From Chara braunii (lineage: Eukaryota; Streptophyta; Charophyceae; Charales; Characeae), in contig BFEA01000081.1 in NCBI GenBank assembly GCA_003427395.1, positions 2,565,710-2,594,680 of the forward strand: a stretch of 28,971 nucleotides of DNA, written 5' to 3'. The position numbers and the translations under genes are program-made. Shown here in pieces: positions 17,552 through 27,397 of this stretch; within the stretch, counting starts at the first letter, position 1, and each line of letters opens with the position of its first letter. The notes under the pieces were generated by a model, which worked only from the letters and a program-made list of their open reading frames with translations, was not told the origin of the DNA and searched no databases.

Positions 17552-19375
17552 GTGGAAGAACTGCCACTTGTCCGTATTTCGGCTCGTTGGTCAGGTCCGN
17601 CTCTTTCCACGGTGTAATTTCCTCGCCCTTTGGTACCTTGGCTGGCCGATGCAGACGTGTCAGTCCGTCCGCGTTGCCGTATCGCTCTGTCTTTCGATGG
17701 ACGATATCGAAGTCGTACTCTTGCAGTAGCACCGCCCAACGACCAATCATGCCCGTGTAGTTGGTGAGCTTCTTCAATGCTAGCAGAGACTCGTGATCCG
17801 TTACGAGGCGAAACTTCTATCCGTAGAGATACAGATGAAAGTGTTGGATCCCCCAAACTACCGCATAACATTCGCCTTGAGGTGCTGAGTCGTTTCGGCG
17901 TTCGTCTGGCACTGTGCGTGACGCGTACTCGATGACGTGTTCGCGACCATCGTTCCCCTTTTGCGCTAGAATAGCGGAAACAGCTTCCGATTGCCAGTCT
18001 GTGATGAGAATGAACTGCTTCGAGGGGTCCGGCCGAATCAAAATAGGAGCCGCCACGAGAGCGTCTTTGAGGGTTGCAAAGGCCTGCTGGCACTCCGCGT
18101 CCCAACTGAGAGGCTGGTCCTTCCGTAACAGATTCGTTAGTGGTCGTGCAATCGCAGCAAAACCATTGATGAAGCGCCGGTAGTACGACGCCAGCCCCAA
18201 GAAGGTTCGAACTTGCGTAAGTGACGTGGGAACCGGGGCTTCTTTCACCGCCGCAACTTCTCTCAAGTCCGGCCGCAAACCTCCACGTGTCATAACGTAG
18301 CCCAAGAACGAAATTTCCGAGAGGAAAAAATCGCTCTTCTCGAGCGCAATCTTGAACCCAGCGTCTCTCAACGCGCCCAACGTCCATTCAATATGTTGCG
18401 CGTGCCCGTAATAGGTTTCCGAATAGACCAAGATATCGTCTATGTACACGATCAGGCAGAAGTTAATCATCCCTTGCGTCAGCCGTGTCTTGTTGACGAA
18501 ATTCTGGAACGTCATGTTCATTGCTCGCTGAAACGTGGCAGGCGCATTGCAAATCCCCATCGGACACTGAACCCACTGCCACGTGTCCTCAAACAGTACA
18601 AAGGCCGTCTTCGGTCGATCTTCTTCCCTTACCAGAATATGATGGAAGCCATGCCGAATATCAAAGTTGCTGAAATAATTAGCGCATCCAATCGCATCCA
18701 ATAAATCATCAATCCGGGGGAGGGGATACACATCTTTGATCGTGATTTCATTCAGCTTGCGATAATCAATGCAAATGCGAATCGCTCCGTTTTTCTTCGG
18801 TACTAACACTACGGGAAATGACCAAGGTCCGGTGGCGGGTTCAATCCAACCGCTGGCTTCGAACTCCCGAATTCGTTCGAGAGCCTTTTTGCGTTCAATC
18901 AAGGAATACCGGTAAGGTTTGCAATGAATCGGGGAGTGATTTCCTGTCTGAATTTCATGTTGGATTACTAACGATAAACCAATGTCAGTATCTGTCACAC
19001 TAATCGCTCCTTGATATTCCGTTAGAATGTCCGCAATCATTCGGTGGATTCCATCCGGTACGTACTGTGGAACGTGTAGTTCAAAAAGTTGATCCCCGAT
19101 CCGAACGTCAAGCTGTTTCGTGCGCGTCTGTTTTGCCACATCGGGCGGAGGCGCCGTGATGAACGAATGGTCCGATCGCCAGGAGAACACCGTGACCATC
19201 ATCTGGGCATCTTCTTCCCGGATTGCCACTTGTCCTTCAGGGGTAATCCCGTCACAAACATCCTGCCATGGCACGTCCTTAGTTGCGATCTTTATCCCTA
19301 GTCCGTCTGTTTCTGCCTCGAAACGCCCAGCGGGTTCCAGAGAGATTGCTAACGCCCCAAGCGTAACAATCTCAC
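17538..19375 (-). pseudogene. Reverse transcriptase and RNase H domains of pol
   Basis: The RNA-directed DNA polymerase and RNase H domains copy the element's RNA. Counting from 19274, VPKKNG (158-163) and CIDYRKLNE open the RT core. FDIRHG carries the first catalytic Asp (205), CPMGICNAPATFQ is at 237-249 and YIDD at 277-280 (18435-18446). FLGLASYYRRFI begins the connection. RNase H follows with Asp in ITDW (426) and Glu in GEC (468). A TAG at 17817-17819 interrupts the frame, which then resumes with the third RNase H Asp in TDHES and ends with ADGLTRLH. An N at 17600 leaves one residue unknown. The frame stops at 17538. Upstream it remains open to a shift near 19375. Confidence 0.95.
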
Positions 19376-20721
19376 TTCTTTAGCAGATGTCAATAAAGAC
19401 TGGGGTAGATCCGTAATGTCGCAATAATGCTTTTTGTCACTATACCTGGCGAGGAGAGGGGTGATTCCTTCGTACAGAGTTTGAGGGGGTTCCAAAGAAT
19501 CGACCATCCTCGAAATCTGCACGAGGGGCTCACCCAAGATCATCGCTTTGGTCCTTTGAATTTTTCAGTTGGTCAGTTGCATCGGTCTCGCTATCGTTTT
19601 GGGCGGCGGGTAATAGACGCGTTGTCGTACCAATTTCAAGATCTCCGGATCATCTTTGTCACTGCTTTCCGGATCATCTGTTGATGACTTTCCCTCTGCG
19701 GATTCATCCCAGGAGATCATGCGAAGAGTCCCTGCCATCATCGGCGAAACCCGCAGAACCTCGTTAATAGTAGTGCGGTTAACAGTAGTGCGAAAGGTCA
19801 ATCGCATGGGCACAGCGTAGGGTTTTCCTCCTATATTTCGAAGGACGATCGATCGTCGTTCGAAGTCCAGGTTTGCTCGTAACCCCACAAGAATTGGAGG
19901 TCCGAAAAGAATGTCGTACGTATTAACATCTAGTACTACGACATCCCCAAGCGCGTGTACTTTTCCTAATCGGAAGGCGACATTGGTCATTCTCCCCACA
20001 GTTTTGATATTTTCCTCATCTGCCGAAACGAGCTGATCTTTCTCAGTGAGCATGATCAGATCGTTTTTCCTACCTGCCCTTTCGACCACTCTCAATGAAA
20101 TAGCCAATACACAGCTCCTCCCGAATCTATAATTGCGCTGTAGGGAATTCCCCAAATTTCAATATCACATTCTGCGGATTTCCACGGAATGGGTTTAATC
20201 CGTAAGAAATGATTGTCTTTCTGAATTAAACCTACTCGTATCGGATCCGAAGTGCCTGTTGAGTTTTCTTCGGGCGTGGGGCTTTTGGCTTTTACGTTCG
20301 GTGTTTGGGCGAGGGCGAATCACTTTCGGTTTGCCTTGCAATGCTGTAGCATTCGCTCATTGGCTTGCTCGGAGATCGAGAGAAGATGGCCGATCGGAAG
20401 TGGAATCCGATGGTCCAAGGCTCGGATGATGTTTAACACATCGATTTCTCCTGTGACGAAGGTGGGTCCTCCCGACTCCATTTCTCCTACAGACGGTCGC
20501 CACTCCTCCACCTCCTTCGGTTCTGGTGTTGGTCTGATTGTTTCGATCATTCCAAGCCCAGGATATCCGAGTGATACGTACTGATCTAGCGGGATTAGCT
20601 CGGCGGCCTCTTCCGTGGTGGCCAGGGCACTTCCCCCAGCTTCTACTTCTTCCATCAAAGCTCCGACTCGTCCAGGCCCGTTAGCGATGGGGGCCGCAGC
20701 CATGGGTGCGACCCGATCCAC
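19349..20721 (-). pseudogene. Gag-pol linker and aspartic protease of pol
   Basis: From about 20721 a linker frame reads acidic, Pro-rich sequence to a TGA at 20320-20322. It then continues in the same frame to the retropepsin-type active site AIIDSGG (DSG at 20119-20127). A shift near 20100 moves the rest of the protease into another frame (20155-19565), where VLDVNTYDILFGPP gives the C-terminal part of the fold and the start of the linker to RT. A TGA at 19565-19567 and a further stop at 19349 follow. The protease would process Gag-Pol. The DSG triad is intact, but the frameshift directly after it disables it. Confidence 0.8.
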
Positions 20722-20948
20722 TCTTGAGGGGGTCGGTGGGGACAGTCTCGGGCCAAATGCCCTGGCTGATGACAGGCGTAACAGACATTTAGATTATTTG
20801 CGACTCCTCCGAGCGCAGGTGCCGGGGCTAATCCCTGCTGCATTGGAGGGGCACGTACCGCAATGGGCCGCATGTTCCTCATCATGGCTTCCAACCGAGC
20901 ATTGTGTTTTCGCTGCTCCTTTTTGCTTTCCTGGATTAAGCTAATCAA
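20655..20948 (-). pseudogene. Gag nucleocapsid part with CCHC zinc knuckle
   Basis: CYACHQPGHLARDC at 20742-20783 is a perfect CX2CX4HX4C knuckle, which binds the genomic RNA in packaging. It is preceded by a basic, Met/Pro-rich stretch and a short helical segment (IQESKKEQRK). It shares the frame of the capsid tail at 21081-21272. Between them lie a TAA (21081-21083), a Pro-rich linker and a TGA (20988-20990). A frameshift around 20720 separates it from the protease linker. Confidence 0.88.
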
Positions 20949-21080
20949 AGTTTTGGTTAGTTCGAAAATGGTTGCTGATTCGTTCGTTCATACGGGAGCC
21001 TCAACTGGTGGCGGAGGTAACGCTCTGACGGGTGGAGGCATCACAGGAGCGGAAGTGTTCGGAACCTCTCTTAGGATCAC

Positions 21081-21841
21081 TTACTTGGGGTCTATCTGTT
21101 CCATATAGGTGACAGGTCCTGATACAAACCCCATGTTTTCAAACTTGTTTTGCAAGGCAGCCAACCCAGCTCTGGCTCGTGCGAGTTCGGTCGAATCTCC
21201 TTCTCTAGGGTAATCTTCTCCTTCCAGGAAGTTCGCTACGAACTTTCGTTCCATTTCTTCCGCAGCAGCCATGATTTGTTGTAGCTTGTGAGTGATGGGG
21301 GAAATTCCTTCCGCAGCTTGGCCCTTATCATTCGGCTGCGAAGTCCGTCAATGAATAAATCTCTCCCTACTTGTTCACCTCGCTCAGTTTTTACAAACAT
21401 TCTATAGAACCGGTTTCGATATTCCGCAACGGATTCGAGAGGTTCTTGCACTCGGTCCTTGATCATGTACAACGCTTGTTCGGGGTGAACATAATCAAAT
21501 CGGTTCATGAAATCCCGTTCGAAGGTCGGGAGATCAACCCACAAGTAGGTGCTAAACCAATGATGAGCGTCTCCCCCCAATCGGGCGGGAATGTTGATCT
21601 GTGCTTCATTGTCAGTATACTGTTGGGCTCTAAGTGTGGCCAGCCAGGCTCCTGCGAGATGGTGTGCTGGATCGAACAAATAGAGATCAGGTGGCATCAT
21701 GGGAGCCCGTGCACGTGGGGCTGGTTGATTCGGTGGATTAACATTCTGTTGCGGGATGGGGTTTTGCACATTGGCAACCATATTGGCTGCTCGTCGGTTA
21801 GCCGATCTGCTTCGGGTGACGATAGGGTCGCGTCTATGCAC
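21081..21841 (-). pseudogene. Gag capsid-like domain (retrotransposon gag family)
   Basis: This is the structural protein of the virus-like particle. The sequence has the usual Retrotrans_gag arrangement: LAGAWLATLRAQQY, then WFSTYLW...FERDFMNRF, then ESVAEYRNRFYRMF, then LFIDGLRSRM. An N-terminal part rich in Asn/Pro/Arg precedes it. The first in-frame ATG is at 21779-21781. The reading to 21841 uses a GTG, so the true start is uncertain. A frameshift near 21270 passes to the next segment (EEMERKFVANFLEG), which ends in TAA at 21081. Confidence 0.85.
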
Positions 21842-22982
21842 GTTCTGAGGGCGAGGTCGCCCTCGGTTAGCCAGGTCGCCTAATTCGTGCTATCAATCCT
21901 AAGACCCTAGCCACGTGTCGGGCTCCGATATCAACCTCACGCCCAGCGCGACTTCCTAATCGGAGTGGGATGTGGGCTTGGAAGTGCGAAAAGGGGTGTG
22001 CCAAGGATTTTTGGGGAAAGTGGGGGGAGTCTTAAGGATATGAATGCAATTAGGCGAATAAATGGCGCGGGCGCACGCGTGCGGCTTAGGGCCGGGCGAG
22101 GCACTGGTTTTGGGGGCGACGGTTTGTGGGGAAGGCCCTTCGCGGCGGAGGTGGTCCCGAAAAGCTGGGCCGTCGAGGGTTGCCACGTGTCGCGGGCCTT
22201 TGCGCGTTCAGGTTGGGCCTTCAGAATTCTGCGGTTCTCCGTTCACCTCCACGTCGGCAATTTTCGCAGGGTGTGCTGGGCCAATTGGGGGCTATGGCCG
22301 GCCACGGAACGACGCTGAGTTGGTGGTACGAGAGAAGAAGGCGAAATGGAGGGAAACTGGTGGTAATGACGAAAAATCCCGGGTGGATGAAGTAGTAGGT
22401 ATGGTCGGGAGAAGGGAAATCAGAGCACCGGGGGTCGCTGGAGGTGGCGCAGTGAAATTCCCGAGGGCACAGTCGGTTTTCAGTGTGACAGGGATATCGC
22501 TGCCTTAGGAGTTCGTTTATCCAAGGGGTGAAATAATCCGGGTCGTAGGATGAGTCTGAGCTCCAAGAGTGCGTCATGGTATCATCGTATATGGGATAGC
22601 TCTGGTCGGGTTATCGTCACTGCGCACGAGCACGTGCCGGACAGGCGAACTTAGTGGCGCCTCAGCGTGCTCGTACGGGATGATGGGTCCGCCGCATTTG
22701 CTCGACCGGTCATCGGGTCGTCTAATCGCTCCGTAAGGCTCGATTATGCGAGATGCAACCATATCACAACCCACTCGTGAGACAAGCCAAAACAAGAACA
22801 AAATCGCTATCGGGGCCAAGTTCTTATCCCATCTTCAGCTGCATCAGATGCAAGCAAGGATTCGACATCAGCAAAAGCAAGGACAAGGATTCTCAGCAAA
22901 AAGATAGATCAGCAAGCATAGCATTCATACATTCGACAATCATACACATAGCGCAATCGAGATGGACAAAAGCAAGGACAAG
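21842..22982 (-). other. 5' leader of the retrotransposon with short ORFs
   Basis: About 1.1 kb separates the 5' LTR from gag. Two short minus-strand frames are seen: 22762-22574 (ATG start) and 22577-22221 (118 codons). The stop of the first overlaps the ATG of the second as ATGA (22574-22577). Neither product resembles a family I know, and they may be chance. A string TTGATATCGGAGCCCGACAC on minus (about 21914-21933) resembles a plant initiator-Met primer site but lies far from the LTR. CAAAAGCAAGGACAAG occurs twice (22871, 22965). Confidence 0.4.
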
Positions 22983-22987
22983 TGTGA

Positions 22988-23004
22988 GCAAAACCTCAAG
23001 TCCA
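22988..23004 (-). promoter_or_regulatory. Candidate primer-binding site
   Basis: On the minus strand TGGACTTGAGGTTTTGC begins with the TGG expected opposite a tRNA CCA end. It lies within one base of where the two LTRs stop matching (23004/12386). I cannot name the tRNA. Alternatively the LTR ends at 22983 with TGTGAG on plus, making TGTGA/TCACA termini. Confidence 0.4.
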
Positions 23005-24200
23005 GATTCCAAAAAGCTGAAAGGAAAAATAAGAACGGGCAAACCGCCCGGGGCCGCAATCAAAATGTATATACACAAATGAAGAGGGGGAAGAGACAAG
23101 AAACAGCAAATCCGCATCCATCGACCTCAACTCTCTCCTCCTCTCTATCTCTCGTTTCCGATGCGGACAGTCCGTCGTCACGCATCGACCCACGAAGTCG
23201 TCACCCCGCTTAGGCCTCCCGCACCCGTCAGATTCGCCTGTGCCCACAGTCCGCCGTGGCCCACGTCAATCCCCCGCGTTCGGCACCAGCCCGTCGGGTC
23301 GCCCAACTCCTACTCTGCTTACCTCTTACTTCGCTCGTGTGGCGACCCTTCCTGATCGAGCAGCCCCGAGCTTCCAACAACGGGTTAAGAGGGATGACTA
23401 ATCACGCAGCCGAAATTTATAGCGTGCATGCATGCGCGAAGAACACGAAATTACCAGGACTCAGAGTGAGGCTTAGAGAGGGAGCGCCAGCGTTCTGCAT
23501 GATCAGCCGCGGCGTGGGGGACGTAACCCTTCTCCACGCATCGATCCGAGCATGCAAGCCGCGACTTACAAAAATTTCAGCAGAGGAAAAAGAGGGAGGG
23601 CGGGAGAGATGAAGTGCAAGAAGAAAGATACAGTTACAATGACGCCCGCTCAAAATTACAGTTACACACGCGATTTAAGGGCGCCCACTAATCAGAGTAC
23701 CGTTGCAGCCGCATGAAGAGGCGCGTAGACAAAAGGTGCCGCGCGGCAGGAAAAATCCTAATTACTAAATTCCTAAATACCTATCTAATGCAAAAAAGCA
23801 AAAAGCACGAATTCCAGAAGGAAAGTCCGAAATTCCGAGAGCCATCAGGGCTCGACAAAATTCAAAAAAAATCAAAAGAACGAAGCAATTTCCCGCGCGA
23901 TGTCCGCGCCCAAAAGATCGAAACCGAAGCGAAAGAAACGACGTCAACATTTATTAATTGCGTGCGCGGTGGCGCGCCAGACATCCATTCGACCAATCAA
24001 TCAATCGGCCGTCCCAAGGACACACCCAGCTCCGAGCCCAGCCATTCGAAAAAGGAGCGACGAAAAAGACGAAAAAGCGAGGGTACTGATGCAGTTCTCC
24101 ACTGATCCCGATTTCCCGTAGTTGGCCCAATCTTCCCAGCTTAGGACCCCTCGTGGCAACCGCGCAGAAAGTCACGTGTTACAGAAAGTGGTTCGTCACA
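23004..24200 (-). repeat. 5' LTR (right copy)
   Basis: The copy aligns with 12386-13503. On minus it starts TGTGACGAACCACTTTCTG at 24200. It holds a segment of about 80 bp (23239-23318) missing from the other LTR and a duplicated GACGAAAAA at about 24059-24076. As the upstream LTR in transcription order it would carry the active promoter. The flank after 24200 (GCCCACTCC) gives no evident target-site duplication with the left side. Confidence 0.9.
23066..23075 (-). promoter_or_regulatory. Possible LTR TATA box
   Basis: TGTATATACA is present in both LTRs (also at 12448-12457) near the 3' end of the LTR in transcription order. It would place the start about 30 bases further on and leave only a short R-U5. 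The motif is symmetrical, so strand rests on the element's orientation. Confidence 0.3.
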
Positions 24201-24600
24201 GCCCACTCCTTGCTCCCCCACACCCCATCCTAGTTTACCAATCAATCCATTCAACCGATCCACTCGGCCCTCCCCCCAATCAACACCGGAAGAGCGAAAG
24301 AAGGAATACAAGAGGGGAGGGAGGAGGGGGGGGGAAAGGGATATCAAGCGTCCTACTATTGAGGGGGCTAGCTCGTAGGTGGCTCTGCTGCAGTAAGTCT
24401 TGCCGGACTGAGGTAAAATAGGTTTGATGGGGGGTTTCTGTGGCACTTTCTGAATTTTGCCTGTTTCTGAAGTTTGGCCAAAGCCGGGTAATGGGCCCGG
24501 TATCTCAAACTTTCAAAATTCTATGTAATTTCTATATGGGACGCTGGGCCCGGTTCCCAGCACGTGCTGCTCCCCACGATTAGATTGGAGCCTTGTTCCC

Positions 24601-24603
<3 letters not shown>
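24201..24603. other. No gene seen; possible retroposon body before A30
   Basis: A G-rich run lies at about 24317-24334, and GGGCCCGG strings at 24495 and 24547. The segment ends at an A30 run, so a plus-strand retroposed sequence may end here. I cannot identify it. Confidence 0.4.

Positions 24604-24633
<30 letters not shown>
24604..24633 (+). repeat. A30 homopolymer
   Basis: Thirty A follow CCTTGTTCCCATT. It is probably a retroposon tail on plus or, read on minus, a T run downstream of the RT fragment. Confidence 0.9.
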
Positions 24634-24635
<2 letters not shown>

Positions 24636-24699
24636 TATGAACGTTTTGACAAAAACCTCTGTTAGTAGTAGGACCGTATTTGAATCATCTGACCCGTAA

Positions 24700-25060
24700 C
24701 GAAACATCCCCTTTCAGGTGGCCCTTTGTGAACCGTGACCAAATCAACAAATTATCAATATAACGCTAACCCATAATAGTTTTCTCATTTCTGCGAGGGA
24801 GTTTATAAACTGGTGCTCGACAGTTCTGCACATGACACAGGCCAAAGGTGGGCTTGCACACCCGCCCAACGGGATTATCCATTCCTTTGTAAGAGAACCG
24901 TGTCAAGAACAACGAAAAATGTATTATCAAGTTGGAAGTCAGTTAATGCCAGCAGATCCTTGAGGCCATAAGCCGGGATGGATTTCCAACCCGGCTTACC
25001 ATGCGACTTCACAAAGTGAGCGAGCGTATTTCCTCCTTGTGTTAATCTGCATCCATTTTA
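24700..25060 (-). pseudogene. Degraded reverse transcriptase fragment, GIPMG/YIDD type (Penelope-like or related)
   Basis: On the minus strand one frame reads KDLLALTDFQLDNTFF then LLQRNG (24878-24889). After a one-base slip the adjoining frame reads PVGRVC, together matching RT motif B of the QxxGIPMG type. About 110 bp later, after an in-frame TAG, RYIDNLLIW (24751-24765 for RYIDN) matches motif C, with Asn in place of the second Asp. The preceding helix and the spacing agree with motifs B and C of Penelope-like and related RTs, not with the Ty3-type RT in this window. No motif A, endonuclease or ends were found, so only a palm fragment remains. Family assignment is inference. Confidence 0.55.
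24970..24998. repeat. AAGCCGGG/CCCGGCTT inverted repeat
   Basis: Eight-base arms, AAGCCGGG and CCCGGCTT, are separated by 13 bases inside the RT fragment. It is likely incidental. Confidence 0.5.
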
Positions 25061-25941
25061 TGGATTTGCCAGCGAATCAATCAGAAATCCATACAACAAC
25101 AACATCATCTTTAATATTCTTGTGTGGGAGCTGGGTTAAAACGTTTCTTGTTATCGCCGCCTCGCAGGCGCGAACTGCGATACCAAGGTAAGGTTGCTGT
25201 CCCTGGCCTCCTCCATCAGTTATTTAGTCTTCGTTATTTCCGGTTGCAGATCTGTAAGTGCCCGCAGATTGAAGTGCAGTGCGGGACTTTCACCCGACCT
25301 AGTATCCGTTTATTCAAGACGCTTGGCAGAAGCCCCGAGGTCACTTTGAAGGGACTTTGGTAACTTAAAGATGGGACGATAGGTCTCTTTTTACCTTTAT
25401 CCTTTTTTTTTTGAGAGAAATATAGTGCAATAACTCATGCCATATGTCTCGTGGAAAACCTGAGGGCCAACTCGGCCGCCCTCAGGCCAGGCCGAAACAG
25501 GGGCAAAAGACCCCACACGAGGACTGAGGGCTTGGAAGTGCGGCAGTTGACTCTGATCAACTATCGGGATCCCAACAGTCAAAGTCCAAAGGTACCTAGC
25601 CCAGGCCGCTGGTCAAGCACGCACACTTGTTTGTATGCAGGTACCCAGACAGCATCAGGTCCAAGGGAGAAGTCTGCAACTGTACAATCTGGGCCATCAG
25701 CTGTGAGTCAATCTGGACGACTGTGGGAAAAGCACCCGAGGTTGGACAGCCTCGACCAATGCTATTTAAGGCTGGCCTCGAGTGAGTCAAGCATTCAGTC
25801 TTGGTATGCTGCTTTGACGCTGGCTCGACTTTGACTAGACACTGGCATTATGCTAGCGCGATGCTGACTAGATGCTGGCTGTGCGCAGGCGTTGCGGACG
25901 ACAGCACGAGGTGGAGGCAGCATGCTGGCGCTTCTTCTGTG
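25061..25941. other. No gene seen
   Basis: Some features are suggestive only: CTGAGGGCCAACTCGGCCGC near 25460 and CTATTTAAGGCTGG near 25761, a TATA-like string such as an LTR or Pol II promoter might have. Just downstream are the repeated words GATGCTGACTAG and ATGCTGGC leading into the minisatellite. No ORF is convincing. Confidence 0.4.
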
Positions 25942-26320
25942 CGCCAGGCATGATGGTGTAGCGCTGCCTCTAGTCTACATGGCATGCTGACGTGGCGTTG
26001 CCACTGGTCTACATTGCATGCTGATGTGGTGCTGCTGCATGCTGATGTGGCGCTGCTACTGGTCTACAGTGCATGCTGATGTGGCGCTGCCATTGGTCTA
26101 CATTGCATGCTGTTGTGGTGCGGCTACTGGTCTACATTGCATGCTGATGTGGCGCTGCTACTGGCCTACATTGCATGCTGATGTGGCACTGCCTCTGGTT
26201 TACATTGCATGCTGATGTGGTGCTGCCACTGGTCTACATTGCATACTGATGTGGCGCTGTCACTGATCTCCATTGATGATGTGGCGCATGCCACCTGTCT
26301 CGACTGCTGACGTGGCATTG
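25942..26320. repeat. 34-bp minisatellite, about ten copies
   Basis: The unit is close to ACATTGCATGCTGATGTGGC followed by GCTGCTACTGGTCT. Seven or more units align at exactly 34 bp between about 25977 and 26260, with one unit carrying an internal duplication near 26030. Degenerate units lie at both ends. GCATGC is self-complementary. The Cys/Leu/Met-rich open frame over it is an artefact of repetition. Confidence 0.85.
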
Positions 26321-27265
26321 TCCACGCTGTATACATGAGGTGACTGGTTGCGAGAAGGAGGAAGATCGGAATCTGTGGATGAAGGAGGTCGGGTACTCAC
26401 ATGAGGTTGACGTCGTCACCGGAATCTGCTATGTCTTCATGGTCTTCACGAGATAAAGTGCCACGTGGCACTATTGCATACGTACAGGAATATACTTATT
26501 ATCATTGTTGATGTGGAGAGGGAAGAAGCCCAGAGAAGGAGAGGGATCTGAAGGGATTATTATTGTGTGATCTTTCACCTTCTCCTCTGTCTGTTCCCCC
26601 TCCACTCTCTTCTTTTGATGGCAATGAGATACTGTTTGAGATATCACTTCACGATGTGGAGACTTTGATGCAGATAATGAGACTACTGATGTTTGACGAC
26701 TTCTGAATATCCGCCAGACTGGGTTCATTGCAACAGGCGTGTTGGAGGTTTCCATTGCTGTCCCATCTCGTGATTTTTGACTGCCCACTGGACTGATACT
26801 CTTCCTCCATTCGGAGTCCATCCTTATCTGATTCAACACAACATGCTTCTCGCGCATCACAGTTTTGTAATTCTTTGGTTATTCACGAACATCTGCTTCG
26901 ATCCATCCGGGCCCCAGTTTGACACCGAACATTCTGTCCAAGTCTCACTGTTGTTCCGATCCACGCCTTGTTCGTGTTACGCTCCAAGTCTTTCTCGTGT
27001 TACGATCCAAGTCTCGGAGGTTTCATGATCCAATTCTCGCTAACCTTCCCCTACTTGAAATCTTATTTGACGCCTTGCACCCACTCACTGAGTGCGCAAC
27101 CTTCCCCTCATTTTCTCTCTTGGTTGTCAGCCCCACCTTCTTTTGATCAATGCTCATGGAACCAGAGGCCACACCCAAGTCTCGCCGGCAATCCAAAGCA
27201 TTGTTACATGCTAAGTTGATTGAGCCCGCCCCCCAGGCTGGTGGGGTTAATGTGTCAGGGCACGG
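26321..27265. other. No gene seen
   Basis: A minus-strand frame of 129 codons at 26471-26860 is Ser/Arg/Lys-rich with no motif that I recognise. A duplicated word GTTACG(C/A)TCCAAGTCT lies at about 26978-27014. GTGCCACGTGGCAC at 26458-26471 is a perfect 14-bp palindrome. Confidence 0.4.
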
Positions 27266-27272
27266 GACGTTC

Positions 27273-27297
27273 TTTTTTTTTTTTTNTTTTTTTTTTT
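27273..27297. repeat. T-run with one undetermined base
   Basis: A T homopolymer is interrupted by N at 27286. The length is probably uncertain in the assembly. Confidence 0.9.
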
Positions 27298-27365
27298 CCC
27301 CAAAAACACACCCTGCAGTGCTAGTGACACTGATTAAAACAGATACCACTAGCACCCAGGAGAGG

Positions 27366-27397
27366 CTCCATCTATTGGTGGGGAGCGTCACCTGCTC
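27366..27397. repeat. 32-bp repeat shared with 10672-10703
   Basis: This is the same 32-bp word as at 10672, with one change. The flanks differ, which suggests that it is the conserved tip of a dispersed element. Confidence 0.85.

Larger units (their letters stand above)
12386..24200 (-). mobile_element. Decayed Ty3/gypsy-type LTR retrotransposon with an extra 3' ORF
   Basis: Two direct repeats of about 1.1-1.2 kb flank a minus-strand coding region in the order gag, protease, reverse transcriptase, RNase H, integrase. This is the Ty3/gypsy order, with integrase last. Downstream of integrase is a further ORF of about 680 codons. The element is about 11.8 kb. No chromodomain is visible at the integrase C terminus. 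Several frameshifts and about ten in-frame stops mean this copy is inactive. Motifs are still readable, so it is not extremely old. No clear target-site duplication is seen at 12385/24201. Confidence 0.93.

Noticed and set aside
17371-18387. Minus-strand open frame of 338 codons
   Set aside because: It is an alternative frame on the same strand as the RT/RNase H coding sequence, which has unmistakable motifs. It contains the N at 17600 and no domain.
21914-21933. Primer site resembling initiator-Met PBS (TTGATATCGGAGCC)
   Set aside because: It lies about 1.1 kb from the LTR edge. The string at 22988-23004 fits the boundary better, though neither is proven.
26018-26215. Repeated Cys/Leu/Met open frame
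   Set aside because: It is a by-product of the 34-bp minisatellite, with no stop in that frame.
25942-26320. CRISPR-like array
   Set aside because: Units are contiguous tandem repeats without unique spacers, in eukaryotic repeat DNA. No cas genes are present.
26471-26860. Minus-strand open frame of 129 codons
   Set aside because: There is no recognisable motif and no supporting context, and the composition is like chance.
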